Positions 30,491 through 42,865 are shown, counted from the stretch's first letter. The stretch is 64,000 nucleotides of DNA from Solen grandis (GCA_021229015.1 CM037781.1:65150839-65214838), one strand, 5' to 3'. Numbers and translations: made by a program. Notes: generated by a model from the letters alone, not told the origin.

Positions 30491-30520
30491 ACAGTCCTAT
30501 TGCTGCACCACGATTACGCT

Positions 30521-30665
30521 AATATTATCATAAACCCTCATATTTACATAATTATGATTACCATTGTATTATCATGAACACTCATACTTATATGATTTGG
30601 ATTCTCTTTGTAATATCATGAACACTTATATTTACATAATTGTGATCAGCATTGTATTTTTTGAA
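30521..30665. repeat. ~44-bp tandem repeat, three units
   Basis: ATCATGAACACTCATA-type units start near 30529, 30571 and 30616 in the presumed 3' untranslated part of the LINE fragment. Confidence 0.6.
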
Positions 30666-30834
30666 TACCTTGAAGATGAGTTGATTTAATTTATTTGTAT
30701 ATATTTGCGTGATCTGCGTTTAATAGTTTTATTTATTTCAAGGAGACTTATAGGTCCATTGGGCCTGGTGTAGTTATTTATGTTTATTTCATATGTACTT
30801 TTGCATTGTATATTATACGTGTCACTATAACGAA

Positions 30835-31070
30835 AACGAGAATCTGTGTTTGTGACCATGACCTTTGAGTTACAAACCTGGATTTTTCGCGTGACACGCC
30901 GTCTTCTTCTTGAGGAGATCATTGATGCCAAATTATATCAAAATGCATGCATGCAAGACAAAGTTATTGTCCGGAAACGGAAATGCCGGACGGACATACA
31001 CACCCACAATCAACACACAGACGGACGATCCTATTTTATTATGCCCCACAAAGCTAGCTTTGGGGACATA
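30835..31070 (+). mobile_element. Non-autonomous element end with CCCC-AAAGCTAGCTTT-GGGG hairpin
   Basis: Starts around ATGACCTTTGAGTTACAAAC, then GTGACACGCCGTC, CATGCATGCAAGACAAAGTT, a GCCGGACGGACAT/ACAGACGGACG stretch and the palindrome at 31044-31065. The order of AC-rich GGACGGAC blocks and a final ATGCCCC hairpin is a style common in mollusc repeats. No coding region. Confidence 0.5.
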
Positions 31071-31073
31071 AAA

Positions 31074-31074
<1 letters not shown>

Positions 31075-31109
<35 letters not shown>
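31075..31109. repeat. (TCTA)n microsatellite
   Basis: About nine perfect TCTA/ATCT units directly beside the hairpin-ended element. Confidence 0.93.
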
Positions 31110-31111
<2 letters not shown>

Positions 31112-31138
31112 AAACAATCCTTATGAATACAGAGTTAC

Positions 31139-31422
31139 TTAAGGGTGTATGATACAGTTTGCTATATTTTCTATATAGACAAAGAAGGAAAATTTAAACT
31201 GTTCTATAGATTTTTTTTAAACTTTGCATGATTATATCGTACTAAAAGTCCTAAATATCACATTCAAGGGCAGATATCTCAAAAAGCAGGACGGTGATCC
31301 CCATTTTTTGCCAGTGATTCTTTTATGGTTCTCTATATTATATTAAAAAATCAATTGAACAGTTTAAATTTCCCTTCTTTGTCTATATAGAAAAAGTAGC
31401 AAACTGACACATACGCCCTTAA
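31139..31422. mobile_element. TTAA-flanked MITE
   Basis: TTAA at both ends (31139-31142 and 31419-31422). Inverted terminal repeats of about 65 bp contain GTTTGCTA, TTTCTATATAGACAAAGAAG and AAATTTAAACTGTTC. TTAA targeting is characteristic of piggyBac-type transposases, though the termini begin GGG rather than the common CCC. The interior is noncoding. Confidence 0.8.
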
Positions 31423-31734
31423 TATATTGATTGCATAAAATTGTCTATTACTGAAAAAGAATTATGCATTTACTTCTAGTGTTTGTATATTTCTTAATTA
31501 CTTTGGCAAATAATTTTTGCTTTATAATTACCATATTACATTTTTAATCATGATAACGCTCGAAGCTGTACAATGCCCTTTTTACTCCATTAGACAAATC
31601 ATTTTATTTTTTTGAGAACACGTAATTAATTAACACAATCACAATCAACACCCTTTTACCGAGTCTACTGACCTGCGTGATTGATGCTTTGAAATCGCTG
31701 TGTATCTTTTCTTTCTCCTATAATATTAAATATT

Positions 31735-32440
31735 CAAAAGTTTGGATATAAGCTGTCTCAATATTAGCACTACTGTGTTAAAAGGGTTGTTTCGCCAGTA
31801 AAGGACGTCCGTTTGTATTTATAACATTTTCTTTTCAAACAGTTTATTAATTTTATATGAATTATTTATGTTTAATACATTTTAAACTGTCTTCTTGGTT
31901 AGCACTAGACAGTTAATATAGAAACAACTCAATAGCTCGTAAATGAACTCGGTGATCTATACTTTTTTCATTGTTTTGATCAAGCAACTATAACGGAATA
32001 TTTGCAAGAAAAATGAAAAAAAATCTATGGATCGATTTCCATAAAACTTCAAAAATATATGAAAATGAAGCTACATGTATTATTTCTCGCACGTTTCCAA
32101 ACTTTTCATAGATTTTCGTCAATTTCTATAAAAAATGAAGTATCTGGGGATATTTAAACCACTCATTCAGATGGTTTCAACTATCATAAACTATATGTAT
32201 GCGTGTCTTTTATTTGTAGATTTTTTAAATTCTTTTTTGAGATGAATATTTATCTTTCTATTAGAAACCGTAACTATGGATTTACAAACCGTAATTAAAA
32301 CCGAAAACGGTAACCTATCAACAATTTTACATTTTCGTATTCAGCGCAAATTTTTGTCTTATTTTATTGTAAAATCAGAAAATTCTATTGAAGACATAAA
32401 TTGTAGCATACACCGATAAAGCTTTCAATTCCCTCAATAC
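31735..32440 (+). repeat. Diverged direct repeat, copy 1
   Basis: Similar in order to 34125-34700: GGATATAAGCTGTC, GCCAGTAAAGGACGT, GTTTGTATTTATAACA, CTTTTCAAACAGTTTAT, TTAGCACTAGACAGTTA, GGTAACCTATCAA and CGTATTCAGCGCA. No coding potential. Confidence 0.6.
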
Positions 32441-33312
32441 TGAAAATGTCCTAATGATATATAGAATTATTCATGCTTCTTCTAATAAGATACGAGTTTG
32501 ATTAATATATGCCACAGTCAATTCTGTCTTCATATTTTATACATAATTAGTTTACTTATTTTAGTATGATTTATAGTCCAAATTGCATTTTTTGTATTGA
32601 AGCCAATGGCGCAATAATGCTTCTTGACATGTTGCCTTGTTAATTGTTAATCGAAATAATCATGTTTCCATTCTGTAATTAAATCATATAATCTGAAATA
32701 AATTAATGATATATCTTGAAGTTTGCATCTTTATTTTCCAGTTTTAAATCTTCAATATCGATTGTAGCAATATAAAGACGATAAAAATATGTTAATAGAT
32801 GTGCTGAGCTAATAATTAGGCTATGTCAAAGACTACGTGTGACATCGTGCCTTAAGAAAACATAATATCTAAATGACCATTATCAGTGGGACGTACACAC
32901 ATACAATTACATGGCAAGAAACATTTTGCAATAATTGAGAACACCCTTCAGAGTAGTTTAAATTGTCTAAGTAATCTAGAAAAGCAATTTTCAAAGAAAA
33001 CCAATAACACTACAATCAAGTACTCCTGTGAAACGTAGTTAATTGGATATACTTCGTGTTATATTGCTATTACATAAATACAATTGAATTATTTATTGAA
33101 TTCTCTTGGGACTTACAGTCATAGATAGACTATATTAACAATAAGCTAACGATATGAAAGCAATATCAGTCAAGTCATAAAACGCATATTTGTTTTGATA
33201 TTATTCGAACTCGTATTTATTAGTTGAAACACGTTTTGATGGTTAAATAAGAAATAAGAAACAAAAATTAATAGTATCAAGTGTATGAAATTGTTGAAAT
33301 CGGCCGAAAAAC
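32441..33312. other. No gene seen
   Basis: AT-rich unique-looking sequence. Confidence 0.4.
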
Positions 33313-33405
33313 ATGGCGTCCAAAGATATATACAAGTGTTCTTATTTAGATTCCACAGGAGCAAATGAAACCAAAGTGGATGTAGAGATAATGACAAGAT
33401 ATTAA
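33313..33405 (+). other. Small ORF (30 codons), doubtful
   Basis: ATG in an AACATGGCG context opens a short frame reading MASKDIYKCSYLDSTGANET and ten more residues, then TAA. The composition is protein-like and local G+C is raised. A candidate acceptor follows 60 bases later. Could be a small peptide or chance. Confidence 0.15.
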
Positions 33406-33466
33406 TATATATATATCTGAAAATATATATTCTCCTTTTATTCTTTTTCCCCCTCTTCTTCTTCAG

Positions 33467-33533
33467 AACCATTGATTCAGATCTCCCAATACACTACAGG
33501 TGTCAATCGGACAGCGCATTCTGGATGTTGAAG
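33467..33533 (+). other. Candidate exon after strong polypyrimidine tract
   Basis: The acceptor TTTTTCCCCCTCTTCTTCTTCAG ending at 33466 is one of the best in the window. After one base, the open frame reads TIDSDLPIHYRCQSDSAFWM and LK, then meets AAG followed by GTGGAT (33534), a moderate donor. Without splicing it runs 13 more codons to TGA. Unrecognised protein. Confidence 0.3.
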
Positions 33534-34124
33534 GTGGATCAATTCACAAAAATGCTATTTAGTAAAAGATTATGACTGACAAACAGTTCTTATCAACCAG
33601 AGAACGGATTGCTCCTCGTTGAGTGCTATATTGATCATTTAGACAATATTGTTTTCAAATATTTGAACAGCATGAAACTTAAAAAAGGATTTTATCGAAC
33701 TGGCAGACATGTTACTTAATGGATTCTTGACGAAAATAAACAATTATTCCTTTCCAGTATCATTATTGTAACTATTGATTCTTTGCCTCTCAACTGCTAA
33801 TCTTACTTATGACAATAGGGCGGATCGGAGTGAAAATAAACATATTTTTTGACTGACACAGTCAAAAAGCTATTATCCACTGCATGTGATAAAGACACAT
33901 CGGAAAAATCTACGTTGTTTGCATTTACCTTTATTCGATGTATCACAAGAGTCCACATTCAAGATGAATAACATAGTGCTTTATTTGTATCAAACAAAAA
34001 CAGTTAGTGCTTAATATCATGAACTGAGAAGAACAGGAAAAACGAAACGTAACTTTGCGTAAAGAGCGTATGCTACAGTTGTCGCAATGTTTCGGACATG
34101 TAATGTGTAACATATTTGGAGTAC

Positions 34125-34700
34125 TCCAAATATCCGGATATAAACTGTCACAATGTCAGGACAACTACGCTTAAACGGTTTTTTTGCCAGTTAAGGACGT
34201 TTGTTTGTATTTAACACATTTGCCTTTCAAATAGTTTATCAATTAAGTATGTTTAACATTTTTTAGCATTAGACATTTACCATAGAAGCAGCCAAGCAGC
34301 TCCAAAACGAATACGGTGACAAAAAAGTATTTTCGGTGTTTTGGACAGAGCAACCATTAAAGCAATTTCCAAAAATCTTTTAAAGGATATTCTGTAAAAC
34401 AAAATTGTAAATGAAACTCATTTAGTATTCTTTTGAGTTAATAAGTATACTTTTCTCATTTATGTAAAATTGAAGTACCTGAGGCTAACTAAAAATTCAT
34501 TCAGGTATGTTGAATTATCATACAATTAACTTTTAGTATGTGTGTCCTCTGTATATTCCAACGAAAGATGTATACATAAGCTCTTTATTAAAACTAGAAT
34601 GGTGACCTATCAATTTATCTCATTTTTGTATTCAGTGCATTGTTTACACATGTAAACAATCTAATGAAGAAAAAAAAACTGTAACATACACCTAAGAAGC
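34125..34700 (+). repeat. Diverged direct repeat, copy 2
   Basis: Second copy of the 31735-32440 block, about 2.4 kb downstream in the same orientation, with several small deletions. Confidence 0.6.
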
Positions 34701-34731
34701 AAATAACGTTTTCCTTTATTAATACCATTAT

Positions 34732-34734
<3 letters not shown>

Positions 34735-34766
<32 letters not shown>
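34735..34766. repeat. Poly-T run
   Basis: About 29 T followed by GTAATC. Low complexity. Confidence 0.9.
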
Positions 34767-35552
34767 TAATCTTTCAATCACAAGAACTTATAATCATGCA
34801 GCAACAGTAAAACTTGGTGAGTGTCGAATAGCAAAAATGCTCCAAAATTGTGTCAAAACGTTCTATTACTAAAATAAAGGGAAACGCATTTGAACGTTTC
34901 GGCATTGCAAAACACCCAAGATAAACAATCGGGGTTCATATTAGTATATAATTTCTCTACCTTCTCCTTTGTTTATAAAAGTTCAAAGAAAACAAGGTTT
35001 TCAGAAGTAGGCCTATGGGATGTGACAGATTGGTTTTGCGAAGCAGAATAAAAACAAATAGCAAATGGCCAATATCAGATTTAGCAAATTCATGTTACTC
35101 AATTATAGTTGTCCTCTTTTTTCAGATCTAAATATAATTTACACATTATCAAATGAAAATGAAAGAAACGTAATTAGATCTCAGTTTTATTTAATTATTT
35201 CTTAGTCAGCAGAGTGGTAATTAATACAATTTAACAAGAAAAGATTAAGCCTCTTATAAATCGGAAAATGGAATTGCTTTCTATATTAGAATACATGCTA
35301 TATTAGATCGTCGTATGTCATAATTACGTTATTGCATGCTTATAATAATATCACGCGGAGAGATATAATAATGAATTGTGTATGAACCCTTTAGTGAAAT
35401 CAATAGCAATATCCAATGTGTTTATTACAGGGATAGCAGAAGAAAGGTGTCATGCGATTTCTTTGAACAAGTTGAGGGCACCTATATTCAAACATCAATA
35501 ACACATTGTATATAATGATATGATAGCCACTTCTCCATTTCTAATTATATTT

Positions 35553-35554
<2 letters not shown>
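34767..35554. other. No gene seen
   Basis: AT-rich. A weak acceptor-like TGTTTATTACAG ends at about 35430 with 22 open codons after it; not annotated. Confidence 0.4.

Positions 35555-35586
<32 letters not shown>
35555..35586. repeat. (CA)n microsatellite
   Basis: About 15 CA units. Confidence 0.93.
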
Positions 35587-35589
<3 letters not shown>

Positions 35590-37581
35590 TTACACGCGAG
35601 TATAATAATATTGAGACCATGAATCTGAATTGAGTGTCATTCGTTTAGCTCCAGTGATCATGAACATTCAATATTTTCAATATTCAATCTTTCGTTTAAT
35701 ATTACGCTTATGTTGCTATTTAGGGAATGACATTGGTAGGTTATTCATATCCCTCCCCAAACTTGATAAGAAAACAAACAAATTTTGATAATTTGTCGTA
35801 AATACATCTGTTTATACGGCGCATCTTTCTTTTATAAAGGATGTGTAAATAACAAAGAAACAGGTGGTAAAATTGTAAAGATAGCCATTGTCACGATTTG
35901 GGTGCTCAAATATACAGTCATCTGATGTTTCAAGTATATAGGTAACATATTGCAGAATTAACCAACAAAAGATATTGCAAGTAGCTTGTTTCGTGAACGA
36001 GTTCCTCATTTTCAGCTAAAGCTAAACGCCCTAATGGGTATCTTCTGATATCCAGTATTTAAAATCTCGTGAATGCAGCGCTGTTAATAGGACTAATGGA
36101 TTGAAATGTCATCTAGAAAACATTTTATTATGCTTCGAAAATAAAAGAAAATGTAATTGGAAAATAAAAATGATGGTTTCCATCTGGTGCGTGCAGAATT
36201 GGAATTTAATCATGCCCTGTTAAGGATGCTAAGGATGCATTTCGATTCCGAATTCATTTATCTATTCTCCAACTTAGCCTCACTGTTCAAAGCTATAGAT
36301 AGAGGTGTCGTGTATATTAATATATTCTATGATGACGCAGAGTGAAGTCCCTTTATCCAACTCAAATTAACTGATATTTAATTCATATTGTGCAAATGTA
36401 CTACATTCAAACAAATTCACTCCAGTGTAGTCCAAACGAAAAATATTTTAGTTATCTCTCTACTCCGTGGAAATCAAAACTCGTTAATCTAAGTTAATAG
36501 TCTACTTAAAATACGTTTTACACTGACAAACTGTATAGTTATCAAGATATAAAAGAGTCGAATGACGTCACTGAGTTAATGTGCTAATACACAAAATGAG
36601 CCTAATTAAATATTGACCTGCAATACACGTGCAATTATTGTTTTTTCTTGTGTGTGTGGAGGAAGGGGGGGTGTCCTTTTTTGGCGTCCTGTCGTGAATG
36701 AATTTGTTTTCAATATAACCTTGAATTGATTTTAATGTCATATGACACAAATAGTGATATATTGAAGAAAACTGTTTTAAATCATAACTTATGCATTGAC
36801 AAAAGTAGAATGTTTCTTCTCAAAATGCAATAATAACTCAAATATAACGGATCATAAATACAATCGGTTTAGGAAAAATAAGTCGCTTGTATAAATGTAC
36901 CTGTATATGCATGATATATGTAAATCATTTCTTGGAAGTTTATTAAGATACAAATACAGTGTATATATTCTACGTCAAATGAAAGAGATGGGTATGAAAA
37001 TGAATAGTTTCAAAAATGAGCAGATGATATTAAGAAGTCGAGTCTGTAATCAGTTATTTGGCTGTTCTTATTTTCCAAGCAAGAGCAACAAAGATATCAA
37101 ATATTGAGCTCGTTATGTCAGCCAGAAGCTCAGATTGTCGATAAGGAAGGCTGTCTGGATTGTTTTACCAGAAGCGTTTAACCGAATACTTGCTTTGTCC
37201 TTCATATGATTCATCCAAGTATGGCTATAGAGCAACTGGCTCAGGACGTGCTTGTCAGTCTTATTATTACTTTTTAAATGCGCAATGAAAAATGTATGTT
37301 TGACTTCATTACGAGATATCATAGAATATAACTGCATAACCAGTTACAGACGTAAACCTTTATAGCCAAACATATAAGAAGTCGGGGAAAAGAAAAAGTA
37401 AATGGAAAACGAAACATTTGAAAGTATAAAAACATAACAACACTCTAAGTATGAAGGACACTTCTAAGTTCAATATTTTACATGTGACATTGCTTTATCA
37501 TTAATCAAGGATTATATGTATATATTTAAGAACTCTCAACTGTATCATTCTTAATTAATTAGGCTTCGACTATTATTACAG
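35587..37581. other. No gene supported; several short open frames
   Basis: Short frames at 35812-36009 (minus), 36157-36345 (plus) and 36895-37107 (plus) have mixed composition but no recognised motif and no clear splice signals. The plus-strand one at 36157 (containing FNHALLRMLRMHFDSEF) looks most protein-like but starts without ATG. Confidence 0.35.
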
Positions 37582-37859
37582 GTTCCAGTGATAGGAAGGG
37601 CTGTATCGGTCGGGTGGATTCCCAAGGATTGCTACGGAAGCCAATTTGGTCCTTCTTAGGGGACGGAAAACAATCAAGTCAAACTTTATTTTACTTCAGT
37701 CCTCTGTCTGTACTGTTTTTTTTTTATTTCTCTTTTCCCACGATCCACACCGAAATGTTTAACGGGAACACACCGGCATATTACTCTTCTTCCTTTCATA
37801 CAAAACTCATCCAAAAGGTTATCCATGAAATCATAAGCAAATGGGTTTCAATGCTATAA
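37582..37859 (+). other. Candidate terminal exon
   Basis: After ATTATTACAG (ending 37581) a frame stays open for about 91 codons to TAA at 37859. It begins SSDRKGCIGRVDSQGLLRKP and IWSFLGDGKQSSQTLF, then passes through a T run that gives an FFFYFSF stretch, and ends KVIHEIISKWVSML. The first 40 codons are GC-richer than the surroundings. No family recognised. The T run argues against the whole length being coding. Confidence 0.25.
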
Positions 37860-38005
37860 GTAGTACTTCCTGAAATACAGCACATGCCTATTAGAAACAC
37901 AAAAATGCTTTTACCACACCATCCATTTCGCAAGAGATTATATATGAATCAAGGTTAATAATAAAGCTTAAATGCAAATTAAATATTAATGGTATACTGT
38001 GGACC

Positions 38006-38263
38006 TTACCCATTAATGTCGAAAAACCTAGCTGCATAGTAGTAGTAGCAAATATCATAGAATCGGGCTTCGGGGCCTAAGGCAAGGGTCAGCATTATTC
38101 TCTTGCATTTATGATATTTTTTCTTGATATCCTTTGAAATGAAACTGGGGAAACGGTCTTTGCAAGACCGTCTGTAAACAATATACCAGTAACACAACAC
38201 TTGCCGATGACATGGTCGTTTCTTCCTTTCACACCAGTATCCGAGAAGATTATGAATGTTCAT
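38006..38263 (-). other. Unclassified 85-codon ORF
   Basis: ATG at 38263 to stop at 38006 on the minus strand. Basic and rich in Cys and Tyr (WCERKKRPCHRQVLCYWYIV, then FISKDIKKKYHKCKR). No signal peptide or domain recognised. A perfect hairpin (ACGGTCTTTGCAAGACCGT, 38152-38170) lies inside it, which may mean repeat DNA rather than a gene. Confidence 0.18.
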
Positions 38264-38596
38264 ATCAATATACGCAAATATTTCGATGCACTATTAAAAC
38301 TTCTTAAAGTTTCCTTATGGCGTTTCGAGATTGATCACAATATAACAAATGCCATTAGTTCAATGTGAGGTCGGAGACAATTACCACAAACCACCAACTA
38401 ATTCTGTTAAACAGTCTGGGATAATAATGAATATCCAACACAAAGACAGAAATGAAATAGAAGATACCTGTAAAACTTCGAATTTGTAGTTAGCTACATA
38501 ACTAGACTTTTCTTTGGGGTTAAGTGTTGAAATATTTTAGACCTTGTGTTCATGGATAACCAAGGAGTCGTGTCCTAACTTTTTTTTTTCCTGAAG

Positions 38597-38640
38597 AAAC
38601 AGCTTTGGAAGAGACGGTGGTACGATACAAGGGAGTCCAG
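38597..38640 (+). other. Candidate small exon with strong acceptor and donor
   Basis: A T run plus TTCCTGAAG (ending 38596) or GAAACAG (ending 38602) is followed by a 38-44-nt GC-richer segment that ends CCAG before GTGAGATACC (38641), a strong donor. No stop is met in at least two frames, for example LEETVVRYKGVQ or KQLWKRRWYDTRES. The frame cannot be chosen without the neighbouring exons. Confidence 0.35.
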
Positions 38641-38654
38641 GTGAGATACCTTAG

Positions 38655-38925
38655 CTCATGTTACGAATAGATCCCTTGGTTCTTGGTTACGTGCCCGGTG
38701 TAGAGCATCGATACACGGAATCCAAGGGTAGAACGAGTACTGAGTACTTCGAGTTCCCTCACCAACCTCATTTTGCCGCGTGTCGGGCGGTATCATCTGG
38801 TATCAATTTTATACGTCTTTGGTTTGACGCGGTCACCGGAGTAAAGTGCCACGGCTTGGATTCAAACCCCAGACATCCCGAACGCAAAACGGACACTCTA
38901 CCACTCAGCTATTGCGCCGGTTTAA
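38655..38925 (-). mobile_element. tRNA-derived SINE, family C
   Basis: On the minus strand, an A box AGCTGAGTGGTAGAGTG (38894-38910) and a B box GGTTTGAATCC (38858-38868) form a tRNA-like head near GCGCAATAGCTGAG. It is followed by a GC-rich body (GACCGCGTCAAACC, CGCCCGACACGCGGCAAAAT). The head does not close as a complete tRNA. Unlike families A and B in sequence. Confidence 0.6.
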
Positions 38926-39984
38926 TCGGCTGATACTCTGTCAAGTCTCAAATTGACTTACGAGACTTAATGTTTATGGGAAGACCACGTATCCTGCAAA
39001 GTTATCTGATGTGGTTAAGATATTAGAAAAAAAAAGAACTTAATTGCTGATCATATCATCAAGTATATAAGAACTGGAACCTTAGTTCAATATAAAACGT
39101 TGACAGGCATTTGTAAAATTTAAAAAAAATACATGGACACCAGTAGTGGTAGTTGCATATAAAATCAGTTATCCATATCACGCGTCTCCAAGGTGCCACT
39201 GACCGACTCACTTTTCACCAAAAGCAACAAGCACATTCCGAAGTCGATTGCCATCACAGATCTTGTGTTATGAATGCAGTAAGCTGTACAGCGATACCAT
39301 ATATTTTTATCTTAGATTGTTATAAAACACGTCAAAAAAGAATCACGTTTTATTAAAAGATCTTTCTTAATTAGGTTACATATTGGGAATATTCCCAATG
39401 AAACAAAACTGCAAATTTAAAAGGGGAATAGAGCAAGTATGAATTAACATGCTTTGCAGTAAATCTTAGAAATAGTATTTGAATTTGTTTCCCGATACAC
39501 ATGTATTTATGACATAAAAACATACCCTAAACTGTCTTTGACTGGCCTTAACTATAATCTTGGAAGGAGATGAATTAAGATCTGCATTTATATCTACATT
39601 CCGACTGTATTGAATGTCTATAATTAAGAAAAAAACATTGCAATATTGTCGAATGAATGTTTGTATGTGTGTGTTTGGTCAGCATATATATGTATAACAT
39701 ATCGCATTACTTTTTTTTATCATGTGTATGTTTAAGATTTGATTACAACACAATTAACGTTTGGTTCTATTCAGCCTTTCCCCCTCTCTCTCTCTATTCA
39801 CATATTTAGATTTAACGTAACAATGTTCAATTTTCCACCATTTAAATTATATATATAAAAATTCATAATTGGAAATATGTTCATATAAGATATAACTTAA
39901 GGTTACATTGCCATACCAAGATTACATGTTGTACACTCCTAATAAAAACCTCCATTTGAAGAGTACTCGTGTGATGATATAAGC
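38926..39984. other. No gene seen
   Basis: AT-rich, with a short CT microsatellite at about 39783-39796. Confidence 0.4.
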
Positions 39985-40060
39985 CTAGTGTGTAAAGAGC
40001 AGGGCTTCCGGTCTTTCGGAAAATTAGGGCCGCTGGTTCAAACTCCAAGTGGAGTCAACT
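39985..40060 (+). mobile_element. Degraded tRNA-like sequence
   Basis: Contains GGTTCAAACTCC (40035-40046), close to a B box, with a GTGTAAAGAGCAGGGCTTCC block about 50 bases upstream where an A box would be. Probably a remnant SINE head. Confidence 0.3.
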
Positions 40061-40850
40061 TATTATTTCTTGTTTTTGTCACAATACGCCACAATTATCA
40101 ATACGTTTACAAAGGTAAAAAGTTTACAAAATGAAAATTACATGAACCGTATTGTTTGATACACATTTTGAGTGTTTTTCCTTGCCACCAAAACATTCTT
40201 TCTCAATTTTCTAAAAAGATCACACGGAAGCATACTTTGAAATCAGTTTTGTTTGCTTATATTGTTACTGATCAAATGTTCATGTTTTGTTTTATTGATA
40301 TTCACTGCCGCAAAACATATTGATATTTGGACAAAACTGCAATTTATCTAATCAACTTTGATCATAAAAGCACGTGTGTACTGATGAAAAATAAGCAAAA
40401 CCTATTTTACTCTATCTACTGTATAAATTTGTACCAGTGTCCTCGTTTTACAGTGAAGAATTAGGCCAAAATAGTAAACAAGCAAGAATACTATAACCAT
40501 CATATTAGACGGTCAATCTTTATAAAAATATAAGCACACAAGTTTATCAAAATTATAAATGGTGTATTTGACAATTGGTTGACATAGAACATATATTTAT
40601 GGTTCTGAAAATTGTCCATTGCAAGTATTCTACCTTTATCTAATGCAAATAAAGAAATACAAACAGTGTATGCAGTACAACGATCACATAAAGGAAAGAA
40701 AAATTAAGGTGGGTATGTACTGCTTGTTAATTTGAAGGACTTTGGAAAACTAGTCTATACTGATTACATGAGTTTGAAAGACATTATGATAATTCTCCAG
40801 CAGATAACACAATTGAAGTTTCTTTAGTTATGACTATTTTGCTTTTACAG
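40061..40850. other. No gene seen
   Basis: AT-rich. Confidence 0.4.
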
Positions 40851-40942
40851 CATAGAAAAACGGTTTCGAGATAAAGGTATTGGCTTTAAAATATACGTAC
40901 CTGTGTTTAATAATTATAATGATATACATGCAGATGAAAAAT
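40851..40942 (+). other. Weak candidate exon
   Basis: Acceptor ATTTTGCTTTTACAG ends at 40850. One frame then stays open for 30 codons (IEKRFRDKGIGFKIYVPVFN, then NYNDIHADEK and TGA). A donor-like AAAG/GTATTG lies at 40876/40877. Unrecognised; background AT content makes chance likely. Confidence 0.2.
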
Positions 40943-42679
40943 GAAATTAAATGAGATGGATCCCATTTAAGTTTTTTTTTCATGTTTTATATTAGTGAAC
41001 CTTTCTGCTATGTGTTGAATAATTTGCAGCGCTAACGCAAATTTCATTAGCTTAATCTCTTGCAAATGTCTGTCAATAGACAAGTTGATCAATCTAATAT
41101 TCAACAAATGTTCTAGTAGAGACTTTTTAGGCAAATGTCTATTCGTGCTTTGAAATTAGAAATATATAAGTTGAACAACTCAGTGAAATCTATCTTGTAA
41201 CAATCATTTGAACAAAGCCATATAACAATGTATAATAATGTTATATTCACAAATTTCTGTTTTAACAACGTGCGTAATTAAATGTACTCAACAAACATCA
41301 TCTTACATTACTAAGACAACGAATAATAAAAGTTGAATGAAACATCCACATAATTTCATACAAGCAAGATTGTATTAAATTAAACCATAAGAATTGCACT
41401 AAAGGCTATATATTATGTCTTTCTTACTATTTTATTTAAATTAAATGTTAAGTCGTGATGATTTAATCAAGTTTAAATGTCAAGTTCTGAGTTTCTTTAC
41501 TATATTGCCAAGAAATGATTCCATTTCTGGAGCTTCCAGTCTGAAGTAATCACACCAGTGCAGAAACAAGTACAATGAGATTAATTTTATTAGATTTTAA
41601 ATACAGAAGAGACATTAAGTTTAAATGATTGTTCTCGTTCAGCTGTAACTGCAGTTTAAGGAGTGCTTTTCCACTTTTCCCTCTGAGTATATAGTATTGA
41701 AGAGAGACGTTGACATTTTAAGGCAGATGTATATAATAAGTAAAAACAAACGAAAACTACACTCAGACTTTATTGGAAAACTAGAGCGAGCATCACTAAC
41801 CCTTGCTTTTAACATTTTAGTTGTGGTAAGCCGATGTAGTAAGTCGAGCGTCAACGTTTTCAGGACAGCAAGTGTTTAAGTCGTTTTGATTTCTTACCCC
41901 CCCCCCCCCTCTTTAACTCGTATTTAAAGAATACAACTGAGGATACAATACACAAATCTATTGCTAAAAATGTCATTTCTAAAGTTTCTAAATAATCTAA
42001 AATCTAAATGAAATATTCGATATTTTTCGAAAATGAGGCGTGTTTAAAGACTTTGAGTATAGTCTTGGTCGGGTCACTATATATAAAACTGTATTAATCT
42101 TTAAAGGAGCCTTTTTCTCCGCACATACCTTTTTTCACAACTGAGATTGGTTGTGAAACATCCAGAGTATAAGAGAAATATCGAAAATATAAAATTACGA
42201 GTTATACCGTCAAAATATTTACATGTCGATTTTGTTTGTGGGCCCGCTTTGTACTACAGCTCTTCTTGAATACAAATATATCGTGTCAGATGAGCTTGTA
42301 TTTAAGCATACACTGTCCATTATTCCAACGAGAGGCGTAAGTTTAGATTACGAATACACGTAATATTGAATCTGAACTATTTTGAAACGTTCGTGACTGA
42401 CGTAAACCCTGCCAAATTTATAGGAGATATTTTAAGTCGGGAAAAAAATAAAGCTCGTTATTTGTTTTGAAATTTATATCATTGGAGCAGACGACAGAAT
42501 AGGAATTCTGGTTATTCCCGTACACATAACGTAATGTGAAAATCTTCTATCTACTCATACAGGGAACCACCTTAAAGGCCAATGAAAGCACATTAGCAGC
42601 ATAGCCATAGCTAGTAAAGTCTAAACTTTATTTATTTTACATCGATTACGAAACAACTTATCACAGCTTATATTAATCA
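40943..42679. other. No gene seen; poly-C at 41899
   Basis: AT-rich. A 60-codon frame at 41697-41879 lacks an ATG at its start and has no recognised motif. A C run of about 12 bases lies at 41899-41910. Confidence 0.35.
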
Positions 42680-42865
42680 CTCTCGATGGCTCTAGTAGCG
42701 GCATATTTGGTCATTTTTGTGGGAGGAAGCCGGAGAGCCAGGAGAAAACCCACGTGTCTGGACGGGCGACCACTGTACCCTCTCAGGTACGTGACAAGGA
42801 ATCGAACCCGGGACGCGTTGGTGAGAAGCGAGGCGCGTTACCACTACTACTATACAGGCACCCAA
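42680..42865 (-). mobile_element. tRNA-derived SINE, family B (copy 1)
   Basis: Minus strand begins with a tRNA-like head (GTAGTAGTGGTAACGCGCC, B box GGGTTCGATTCC). The body carries GGTCGCCCGTCCAGACACG, GGGTTTTCTCCTGGCTCTCC and TTCCTCCCACAAAAATGACC. It ends CCATCGAGAGTGATTAATA. The last block is shared with the copy at 51381-51520. Confidence 0.7.
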
